Source: UBA6144 sp964399165 (GTDB lineage Bacteria > Bdellovibrionota > Bacteriovoracia > Bacteriovoracales > Bacteriovoracaceae). Taken from it: 64,000 nt of DNA. A program made the translations under genes and the position numbers. The stretch lies in the NCBI GenBank assembly GCA_964399165.1, contig CAYNPO010000019.1, forward strand, positions 1-64,000, written 5' to 3'. Positions 8,869 through 15,631 of this stretch are shown in pieces. The notes beneath the pieces are model-generated. The model saw only the letters and a list, made by a program, of their open reading frames with translations. It ran no database searches and was not told the DNA's origin. Position 1 is the first letter of the stretch. Every line of letters begins with the position of its first letter.

Positions 8869-9818
8869 TTTTCGTAACCCAGGGCCACGAATGCGGCATT
8901 GGGCTCGAGGTTTTTTTCAAAGCGCTGCAGAGAGGACCGCGCGCATGGTGGGGGCGTGTTGAACTTCACGCCCACCGGGCCACCGTCGCCAAGCACATTC
9001 GGGCCCTCAAGCTCACTGCCGATGTCACGGCCGATGGCATTTCCTTTCTACAGGGGACCCTCCGCTGCAGTTGGGTGCGTCCCGGAAGGCTTCCATCGTC
9101 CACTCTTTGCATGGAGTCCGCCCTGGAGGCTCGAGAAAGTATGGGATCGGGCGGGGTCTTGTTCACTCTTCCCACCACGAAAGACGATTTGCGCGATCCT
9201 CGCGCTCCCAGAAGGCGCTTTCTCGGCCACACCGAGTATCTACGGGCACGTTTCCGGGCGCCCCATCTCAGCATGTTCTTCACCGCTGACGACCTCCATA
9301 TGCTTCTACTCACCGACCACGTCGCCTTGAAAGACGTCCCCAAGGCTATTACACCTAAAGTTTTTGAGGACAAGCTAGGTCCTGCTCTCGCGTCACTGCG
9401 GGTTCTGGAGCCGTCCATCCGTCGTACGCTGGTCTCCGGCATCAACCCTCATGCGGGGGAAGGTGGGTTGTTGGGGAAGGAGGAACTGCGCCTTGCCCCT
9501 GCACTGAAGCGCCTGCAAAAGCGCTTTCGCATAGAGGGCTTTTTTCCCGCTGATACAATTTACCGGGAGCGCCGATCAGAAAGTGATTTACTCGTCTACA
9601 CCCACCACGACCAGGGTCTCGCGCTCTTCAAGGCTTTAAAGGGAACGCTGGGCGCCAACATCACACTGGGCCTTCCGTTCCTGCGTCTGAGCGTTGACCA
9701 CGGGACGGCTTTCCCACTCTATGGTAAAAATATCGCCGACCCGAGCGGGGCCACCTACTGCCTCCGCAAGGCCATGGTCTACCGGGAGCGGCTCATTGGA
9801 AAAAATCCTCGTCTCTAA
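8865..9818 (+). CDS. pdxA: PdxA-like 4-phosphohydroxy-L-threonine dehydrogenase
   Basis: Predicted enzyme of pyridoxal phosphate synthesis that oxidises 4-phosphohydroxy-L-threonine (317 aa). Family metal-binding histidines can be placed in GHTEYL, GINPHAGEGGLLG and YTHHDQGLALFK, and the end carries LGLPFLRLSVDHGTAFPLYG. The N-terminus is divergent: TQGHECGIGLEVF stands where most family members have GDPAGIGPE. Coupled by ATGA overlap to the SurA-like gene, as in E. coli surA-pdxA. Its 3' end overlaps the chosen uvrA start by 23 bases. Confidence 0.85.
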   Translation: MIFVTQGHECGIGLEVFFKALQRGPRAWWGRVELHAHRATVAKHIRALKLTADVTADGISFLQGTLRCSWVRPGRLPSSTLCMESALEARESMGSGGVLFTLPTTKDDLRDPRAPRRRFLGHTEYLRARFRAPHLSMFFTADDLHMLLLTDHVALKDVPKAITPKVFEDKLGPALASLRVLEPSIRRTLVSGINPHAGEGGLLGKEELRLAPALKRLQKRFRIEGFFPADTIYRERRSESDLLVYTHHDQGLALFKALKGTLGANITLGLPFLRLSVDHGTAFPLYGKNIADPSGATYCLRKAMVYRERLIGKNPRL

Positions 9819-12594
9819 GGCGAAAGTTCACAACCTGAAATCGGTCGACGTGGCGATCCCTCGCCGCACGCTCACCGTTATCACCGGCCCCTCAGGCTCC
9901 GGCAAGTCCTCGCTCGCCTTCGACACCATCTACGCTGAGGGCCAGCGCCGCTACATCGAGTCCCTCTCGTCCTACGCACGCCAGTTCATCGGCCAGATCG
10001 AGCCGCCGGACGTGGAGTCCATCACTGGGCTTTCCCCCGCCATTGCCATCGACCAAAAGAGCACCACCAAGAACCCTCGCTCGACCGTGGGGACGATCAC
10101 TGAGGTCTACGATTACATGCGCCTCCTTTGGGCGCGTCTCGCCACCCCCCATTGCCCGGAATCCGGCGAGCCCGTGCAAAGGCAGACGCCCCAGCAGATC
10201 ATAGAGCGGCTGCTCACGCTCAAAGAGGGCACCAAGCTCCAGCTGCTCTCTCCGGTGATCCGCCAGAAAAAAGGCGAACACAAGGAAGAGATGGCCAAGT
10301 TCCAGGCCCTGGGCTTCTCGCGCATACGGCTCAACGGCGAGATGGTCACGTTGGACGACAAGGTCTCCATTCCCAAAGCCAAGTTCAACGACATCGACCT
10401 GGTCGTGGACCGCATCGTCCTGAAGGACGGCGTCCGTTCCCGCCTCGCAGATTCCGTCGAGTACGCCCTCAAGCTCTCCAATGGCTTCTTAGTGGTCCTC
10501 GCCGACGAGAAGGAGCTTTTCTTTTCCGAGAAGAACTTCAGCTTCAAGGCCAACAAGAGCTATCCCGACCTCGAGCCGCGACTCTTCTCCTTTAACTCCC
10601 CCCTGGGGGCGTGTCCCGCCTGCAACGGCCTGGGCGTAACCAAGCGCTTCGACCAGGAGTCCCTGGTCACCGACGAGAACCTCTCCCTGAACGACGGGGC
10701 GCTAGCCCCGCTCAAGCGCAGCTCCTTTTTGCTCCAGATGGTCACCAGCGTGGCGGCCGCCGAGGGGGCCGACATGGATAAGCCCCTCAAGAAGCTGTCC
10801 GAGAAGTTCAAGAAGATCCTCTTCGAGGGCGGTGACAAGGTCTACACCTACAAATTCGAATCCGAGAACTCCAGCTTCAACTTCAAAAAGGAGTTCCCGG
10901 GGGTCACGGCGTGGCTCGAGAAGAAGTACAACGAGTCCAGCTCAGACAAGGTGAAGCAGGATCTCGAAGAGTTCATGATCATACAGAAGTGCCTGGGCTG
11001 CAAAGGCCGCAAGCTCAACCCCTTCGCCCTCGCCGCCACCATCTCCGGCAAGTCCATCATGGACGTGGCGGACCTGCCGGTGAACGAGTCCCACGAGTTT
11101 TTCGATAGCCTGCGCTTCCAGGGAAACCAGGCCGTCATCGCCCAGAAGCTCCTCAAGGAAATCCGCGACCGCCTGGGCTTCCTCCTGAACGTTGGCCTCG
11201 ACTACCTGACCCTCAACCGCGACGCCATGACCCTTTCCGGCGGCGAATCCCAGCGCATCCGCCTCGCCACCCAGATCGGCTCCGCCCTCTCAGGCGTGCT
11301 CTACGTGCTGGACGAGCCCAGCATCGGGCTCCACCAACGGGACAACGAGAAGCTCATCCAGACCCTCATCAACCTGCGCGACATCGGCAACACCGTGCTG
11401 GTGGTGGAGCACGACGAGGATACCATGCGCTCCGCTGACTGGCTCATCGACATGGGCCCCGCCGCCGGCGTCCACGGGGGAGAAATCGTTTCGGCCGGCA
11501 CTCCCGCCGAGGTCGCCAAGGACCCCAAGTCCATGACGGGTCTCTTCCTCTCTGGCAAAGAGAAGATTGTCGTACCACCGAGGCGCCGCAAGTCAGCGGA
11601 CAAGATGGTCCTCCACGAGGCGAAAGAGCACAACCTCCGGGGCGTGACACTGGAGGTGCCCGTGGGCGTGATGACCTGCCTCACCGGCGTGTCCGGCTCC
11701 GGCAAGTCCACCCTCGTTCACAAAGTCCTCATCCCCGCCATGAAAAACTACCTCACCCGCGGGCGCCGCCCCGCCGGCGCCAACTACAAGGCCATCACCG
11801 GCGTGGACAAGTTCCAAAGCATCATTGAGTTGGACCAATCCCCCATCGGCCGCACACCCCACTCCAACCCGGCCACCTACACCGGGCTCTTCGATGACAT
11901 TCGCAACATCTTCTCCAACACTAACGAGTCCAAGGTCCGCGGCTACAAGCCTGGACGCTTCAGCTTTAACGTGAAGGGCGGGCGTTGCGAGACCTGCGAG
12001 GGTAACGGCTGCCTCAAGATCGAGATGCACTTCCTGCCCGACGTCTACGTGACCTGCCAGGACTGCGGCGGCAAGCGCTACAACCCCGAAACCCTATCCA
12101 TCCTCTACCGCGGCAAGAACATCGCCGACGTGCTGGATATGACCATCGAGGAGGCCTTGCCCTTCTTCGAGAACCACACCAAGGTCGCCCGCGCCCTGCG
12201 CGTGCTTAACGACGTGGGCTTGGGCTACATAAAGCTCGGCCAACCCGCCACCACGCTCTCGGGCGGCGAGGCCCAGCGGATGAAGCTGTCCCGCGAGCTC
12301 TCCAAGTCCGTGAAGGGCAGCACGCTTTATGTCCTAGACGAGCCCACCACAGGGCTTCACTTCAATGACATCCGTATCTTGCTGGTGGCCCTCAACCGTT
12401 TGGTCGACCTGGGTCATACGCTGCTGGTCATCGAGCATAACCTCGATGTGATCAAGACCGCGGACTGGGTTGTGGACCTAGGTCCTGAAGGCGGGAAGAG
12501 CGGCGGAGAGATCGTGGCGCAGGGGACGCCAGAGCAGGTGGCGCGGGTGAAACGTTCGCATACCGGGCGATTCCTGGCTAAGACCCTAAGTTGA
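9796..12594 (+). CDS. uvrA: Excinuclease ABC subunit A
   Basis: Damage-recognition ATPase of nucleotide excision repair (932 aa, normal length). The start is TTG at 9796, preceded by GGGAG at a seven-base spacing; it gives the family N-terminus LEKILVSKAKVHNLK. The in-frame ATG at 9694 would add 34 residues that only translate pdxA in another frame. Two ABC ATPase halves: Walker A GPSGSGKSS and GVSGSGKST, signatures LSGGESQR and LSGGEAQR. Zinc-finger cysteines are in CPACNGLG/CLGCKGRK and CETCEGNG/CQDCGGKR. Last gene of the mfd operon; its stop runs 17 bases into the convergent gene downstream. Confidence 0.98.
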   Translation: MEKILVSKAKVHNLKSVDVAIPRRTLTVITGPSGSGKSSLAFDTIYAEGQRRYIESLSSYARQFIGQIEPPDVESITGLSPAIAIDQKSTTKNPRSTVGTITEVYDYMRLLWARLATPHCPESGEPVQRQTPQQIIERLLTLKEGTKLQLLSPVIRQKKGEHKEEMAKFQALGFSRIRLNGEMVTLDDKVSIPKAKFNDIDLVVDRIVLKDGVRSRLADSVEYALKLSNGFLVVLADEKELFFSEKNFSFKANKSYPDLEPRLFSFNSPLGACPACNGLGVTKRFDQESLVTDENLSLNDGALAPLKRSSFLLQMVTSVAAAEGADMDKPLKKLSEKFKKILFEGGDKVYTYKFESENSSFNFKKEFPGVTAWLEKKYNESSSDKVKQDLEEFMIIQKCLGCKGRKLNPFALAATISGKSIMDVADLPVNESHEFFDSLRFQGNQAVIAQKLLKEIRDRLGFLLNVGLDYLTLNRDAMTLSGGESQRIRLATQIGSALSGVLYVLDEPSIGLHQRDNEKLIQTLINLRDIGNTVLVVEHDEDTMRSADWLIDMGPAAGVHGGEIVSAGTPAEVAKDPKSMTGLFLSGKEKIVVPPRRRKSADKMVLHEAKEHNLRGVTLEVPVGVMTCLTGVSGSGKSTLVHKVLIPAMKNYLTRGRRPAGANYKAITGVDKFQSIIELDQSPIGRTPHSNPATYTGLFDDIRNIFSNTNESKVRGYKPGRFSFNVKGGRCETCEGNGCLKIEMHFLPDVYVTCQDCGGKRYNPETLSILYRGKNIADVLDMTIEEALPFFENHTKVARALRVLNDVGLGYIKLGQPATTLSGGEAQRMKLSRELSKSVKGSTLYVLDEPTTGLHFNDIRILLVALNRLVDLGHTLLVIEHNLDVIKTADWVVDLGPEGGKSGGEIVAQGTPEQVARVKRSHTGRFLAKTLS

Positions 12595-13120
12595 TACTGA
12601 CCGAGCCCGGACCCACATTGTCCGGTTGAAGCACCATCCAGTCTCTCAAGTTCTGGTCGCCTACGAATGATCCTCGCATCAGCTGCATGAGGTCCTCCTC
12701 CGTTCCTACAAAGACACGGGGAGCTCGCCACCTTGGGCGGAAGAACTGACGAATGGTTCCGTCCACGTAGAGGTGTTGCCCGGCACCGTAAAAGTTTGGT
12801 ACCCGGATGAATGTATGGCCCCTATTCTTAACTGCTTCGACGACATAGCCCCTCGCCTCCAGCAATCTTTGCCACAAGGCACTTCCTCCCCGGCAAAAGT
12901 TCTCTTCAATTCGCAGGTCATTTAAGCGCGCTAGGCGCAGGTACTCCGGTATTAGTCCGTTGATCTCTTCCAGTTGACGCGCCTGAGTCTCGGCCACAAT
13001 GGCACGTGACCTCAGGCCTGAAAACTGATTCAGCAGGCGCTCAAAACATGAAGCCGCCGCGACTGGGCAGTTCATTAGGGAGTAGGCCAAAAGAATAGAG
13101 CCCAGCAGTCGGGAGACCAC
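12578..13120 (-). CDS. Secreted protein with possible transglutaminase-like triad
   Basis: Unrecognised 180-aa protein with GTG start and an N-terminal hydrophobic segment ending PVAAAS, probably a signal peptide. A helical stretch (about 26-75) is followed by ENFCRGGSALWQRLLEARGY, then RGHTFIRVP and LYVDGTIRQF. Cys76, His102 and Asp120 have the order, spacing and strand context of a papain/transglutaminase-fold triad. The fold is an inference from that pattern, not a recognised family match. It sits alone between uvrA and atpE on the minus strand, and its 3' end overlaps the uvrA 3' end by 17 bases. Confidence 0.65.
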   Translation of the reverse strand: MVSRLLGSILLAYSLMNCPVAAASCFERLLNQFSGLRSRAIVAETQARQLEEINGLIPEYLRLARLNDLRIEENFCRGGSALWQRLLEARGYVVEAVKNRGHTFIRVPNFYGAGQHLYVDGTIRQFFRPRWRAPRVFVGTEEDLMQLMRGSFVGDQNLRDWMVLQPDNVGPGSVSINLGS

Positions 13121-13169
13121 GAAGATCTATCGGATTATCGGAGTGAGTAAATTACCGAGGGGAATAATC

Positions 13170-13192
13170 GGGACGGGGAGGATCCCCGTCCC
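13170..13192 (-). terminator. Hairpin downstream of atpE
   Basis: A perfect nine-base inverted repeat, GGGACGGGG (13170-13178) and CCCCGTCCC (13184-13192), with a five-base loop lies 12 bases beyond the atpE stop. On the minus strand it is followed by GATTATT rather than a true T run, so it is a weak or factor-assisted terminator, or an mRNA-end stabiliser, for the dnaA-to-atpE run. Confidence 0.6.
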
Positions 13193-13204
13193 AAGGAGTC
13201 CAAA

Positions 13205-13435
13205 TTAGACAGCGGGCTTGATCAAGAAGGCGATAACGAAGGCGTAGATCACCAGGGATTCGATCAGAGCGAGGGCAATGATCATCGGGGTGAACAGTTT
13301 GTCGGCGGCGGCGGGGTTGCGGGCGATGCCTTCGAGGGCAACAGAGGCGGCCTTAGATTGGCCGACGGCGCCGCCGATGGAGGCAGCAGCGATGCAAACA
13401 CCAGAAGCGATAGCGAGCCATGCGTTCAGTTCCAT
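13205..13435 (-). CDS. atpE: ATP synthase FO subunit c
   Basis: Ion-carrying ring subunit of ATP synthase (76 aa, two-helix hairpin). Helix 1 contains GGAVGQSKAAS with Gln26; the loop is the family EGIARNP; helix 2 carries the ion-binding carboxylate Glu59 in ALIESLVIY, followed by Ser60 and Tyr64. Gln26, Glu59, Ser60 and Tyr64 align with sodium ligands of Na+-dependent c-rings, but position 61 is Leu rather than Thr. Start ATG with AAGGAAAA upstream. Last gene of the left-hand FO block, 56 bases after atpB. Confidence 0.97.
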   Translation of the reverse strand: MELNAWLAIASGVCIAAASIGGAVGQSKAASVALEGIARNPAAADKLFTPMIIALALIESLVIYAFVIAFLIKPAV

Positions 13436-13491
13436 TGTCTTTTCCTTTGTCCCGCTCTGGGGACGGTTAGTGACTCTTGCCCGTGCTCCAA

Positions 13492-14262
13492 TCAGTGGTG
13501 GGCGGCGTGCTCATCATGATCGTGATGGGCGGTCGCCAAGCTGATGTAGACCATGGTCAAAAGCGTGAATACGAAAGCTTGCATGAAACATACGAAGAGG
13601 CCGATCACGTAGAAGGGGATCGGCACGATGTAGGGCACCAGCCCGGAGAAGATGGAGAGCACCAAGTGGTCGCCCTCCATGTTGCCCTTGAGGCGCAGGC
13701 CCAAGGAGAGCGGGCGCACAGCGTGGGAGATGATCTCGATGGGGAAGATCAGCACTGCGAGGTACCACACTGGGCCCATGAAGTGCTTGATGTGGCCCCA
13801 CAGCCCCTGCTCTTTGATGCCCTGGTAGTTGTAGTACAGGAACACAAAAATCCCAAGGGCGAGGGTCGTGTTGAAGTTGTCTGTGGCAGGAAGAAAGCCT
13901 GGAATCAAGCCCGCGAGGTTGTTGATCAGAATGAAGGAAAACAGGAGCATGATGACGGTGTAGTACTTCTTCGCCTGCTCCTCGCCCATGATGTTGCGGG
14001 CCAGGTTGTAAACGAACTGGCCCAGGGCCTCCACGACGTTGCGGAAGGTGATGCCCTTGTCGGGGATGGCGGTGTTCTTCACCCCAGAGATTTTGGAGCG
14101 GTAGGTGACGCCAACGAGCAAGAAAACCGTAGCGATCACGAAGAAGGTCATCACGTGCTGGGGCTGGTGGAGGGTGTGCTCCAGCTGGCCCAGGAAGGTG
14201 TAGCCGCTGGCGTGGGCGAGCGCGGGGAAGAGGCCAGCCAAAAGGGAGCCAAAGAGCTTCAT
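13492..14262 (-). CDS. atpB: ATP synthase FO subunit a
   Basis: Stator channel subunit of ATP synthase (256 aa). The essential arginine lies in RPLSLGLRLKGNMEGDHLV, the family signature, and the last helix contains the expected QAFVFTLLTMVYI. The C-terminus is an unusual histidine/aspartate-rich tail (ATAHHDHDEHAAHH). ATG at 14262 with AAGGTA upstream. Follows atpI by 10 bases and precedes atpE on the minus strand, about 19 kb from the rest of the ATP synthase genes. Confidence 0.97.
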   Translation of the reverse strand: MKLFGSLLAGLFPALAHASGYTFLGQLEHTLHQPQHVMTFFVIATVFLLVGVTYRSKISGVKNTAIPDKGITFRNVVEALGQFVYNLARNIMGEEQAKKYYTVIMLLFSFILINNLAGLIPGFLPATDNFNTTLALGIFVFLYYNYQGIKEQGLWGHIKHFMGPVWYLAVLIFPIEIISHAVRPLSLGLRLKGNMEGDHLVLSIFSGLVPYIVPIPFYVIGLFVCFMQAFVFTLLTMVYISLATAHHDHDEHAAHH

Positions 14263-14272
14263 GAAGGTACCT

Positions 14273-14653
14273 TTATTTGGAAAAAGCGCTTCCTTTTTTA
14301 ATACTCATCACGAGGATAATCAATTGAAATGTGTAGAGTATGATCCCGTGCAGCACGAGATGGCGCCCAAATTTTATCAGTGCGTAAAAGCTCACTAAGA
14401 TCACGGCCATCTTCAGCACCATCTTGCCCGCAAGCTTAAGGTTGCTGGTCTCCTCCGCTGATCCCGCCATCTTGCGGAAGGCGGCTCCGAAAATGAGCAC
14501 CATGAGCCACTGGTTGAGGGCCGAGCTGAGGACAATGGCGCACAGAAGCATCCAGTCCAAAGCATCCCAACGGGCGGCAAGGCCCGCCAGCAGCAGGGCG
14601 GTCACCGTCCCAAAAACGTATTTCTTATTGTCGACGCTTTCCGACCAATCCAA
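14273..14653 (-). CDS. atpI: AtpI-like membrane protein
   Basis: Small membrane protein (126 aa) with about four hydrophobic segments, in the position where ATP synthase operons usually carry subunit I, an assembly factor for the c-ring and Mg2+. Sequence similarity to AtpI is weak by eye, and the assignment rests mainly on size, topology and neighbours (atpZ upstream, atpB downstream). The start used is TTG at 14653, which overlaps the atpZ end by 29 bases; a later start is possible. Confidence 0.7.
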   Translation of the reverse strand: MDWSESVDNKKYVFGTVTALLLAGLAARWDALDWMLLCAIVLSSALNQWLMVLIFGAAFRKMAGSAEETSNLKLAGKMVLKMAVILVSFYALIKFGRHLVLHGIILYTFQLIILVMSIKKGSAFSK

Positions 14654-14825
14654 GCCGCACCATCCAGAAGAGCGTGTTCACGATAACAGCGATGAGGATG
14701 AAAAGTCCCCAGCCCCAACCGAAAACTCCGTTCTGCACCAAGGCGTAGATCCCAAAGAAAGCCCCTAGAATCAACGAAGGCAGTCCCATGGCGAGGCCCA
14801 TAACTTTCCACCAAGCCTGCTTCAC
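14625..14825 (-). CDS. atpZ: AtpZ/AtpI-family small membrane protein
   Basis: A 66-aa protein with two membrane helices. The first has the small-residue pattern GLPSLILGAFFGIY; the second is followed by a basic end. This fits the AtpZ-type proteins at the head of ATP synthase operons, which together with AtpI have been linked to ion transport and enzyme assembly. GTG start at 14825 overlaps the stop of the upstream lipoprotein gene by four bases (GTGA), tying the FO block to the gyrA-lipoprotein transcript. Confidence 0.72.
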   Translation of the reverse strand: MKQAWWKVMGLAMGLPSLILGAFFGIYALVQNGVFGWGWGLFILIAVIVNTLFWMVRLGLVGKRRQ

Positions 14826-15631
14826 CGCTTTCTCGCTACCCGGCGGGCATATAGTGCCTTCAGCCTGTCTTTGATGACCTGTGGATTGGGATGGTCATCT
14901 AGAAGCGAGTAGTAAATGTTGTAGGCTTCCTTGAGCTTCTCACCGGATTCATAGGCATTCGCCACGAGAAACTTCGTTTTCACGATGAGGTCTTTGCGCT
15001 TCTCGCGCTTCATGTAATCGAACCACTTTTCCACGGCCTCTTCCCACCTGCGGCCGTAAAACCGGATCAAGCCTTGGTAATAGAAGCTGTCTATGTGATG
15101 GGCATGGTTGGTGTCGCTGGCAAAGCGGGCGAAGCGCGCATCCGCCTTGGCTAGCTCGCCAGCCTCGAACTGAGCCTCGGCAATACGAAAATCATAATCG
15201 TCTGCACTCTTCAAGCGGGGCTTAAAGGCCATGAGGGTTTGATAAGCCCTGATGGCAGCCGGGTAATCCTTGTTTACGCTGAAGCTAATCTCAGCAATCT
15301 TCTCCAATGCCTTCACCTGGTTGCGTGGAGTCTCGTCGTTCTCCACAATAAAGCGGTAATGGCCGAGGGCCCGTGCGGGCTGGTTTAAGTAAAGGTAGTA
15401 AATCTCTGCGAGCTGATAGTGGATCTTGGCTCGCAAGTCCTTGGCGGGACTCTTGCGGAGAAGACGCTCATACGCCTCGGCAGCATTGGCGTACTCCTGG
15501 CGCTCTACATGGTCCTGCGCAGTGAGGATTTCCCGGTTGAGCCCCGAAGTGAAGTCACAAGAAGCTAGCAGCATGGGCCCCACCAAGGACAGGACCCATG
15601 CCCATGGTCTACTGCGGGGTTTCAGGGCCAC
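14822..15631 (-). CDS. TPR-repeat lipoprotein
   Basis: Predicted lipoprotein of about 269 aa with lipobox LLASC, after which a series of helix-turn-helix TPR-like repeats runs to the end (motifs such as YANAAEAYERLLRKSP, QPARALGHYRFIV, YPAAIRAYQTLMAF, LKEAYNIYYSLLDDHP). The layout resembles BamD-like or YfgC-like envelope scaffolds, but no specific function can be assigned. I used the GTG at 15631 behind a purine-rich GGGGGCGAGG; GTG at 15649 would give 275 aa. The 5' end lies inside the gyrA 3' end, so the gene is translationally tied to gyrA. Confidence 0.75.
   Translation of the reverse strand: MALKPRSRPWAWVLSLVGPMLLASCDFTSGLNREILTAQDHVERQEYANAAEAYERLLRKSPAKDLRAKIHYQLAEIYYLYLNQPARALGHYRFIVENDETPRNQVKALEKIAEISFSVNKDYPAAIRAYQTLMAFKPRLKSADDYDFRIAEAQFEAGELAKADARFARFASDTNHAHHIDSFYYQGLIRFYGRRWEEAVEKWFDYMKREKRKDLIVKTKFLVANAYESGEKLKEAYNIYYSLLDDHPNPQVIKDRLKALYARRVARKR

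Noticed and set aside
9694..9795. N-terminal extension of UvrA from an upstream ATG
   Set aside because: It only translates the pdxA 3' end in another frame. The TTG at 9796 with GGGAG upstream gives the conserved UvrA N-terminus.
13477..14301. 274-codon plus-strand open frame opposite atpB
   Set aside because: Shadow of atpB with acidic, low-complexity translation.
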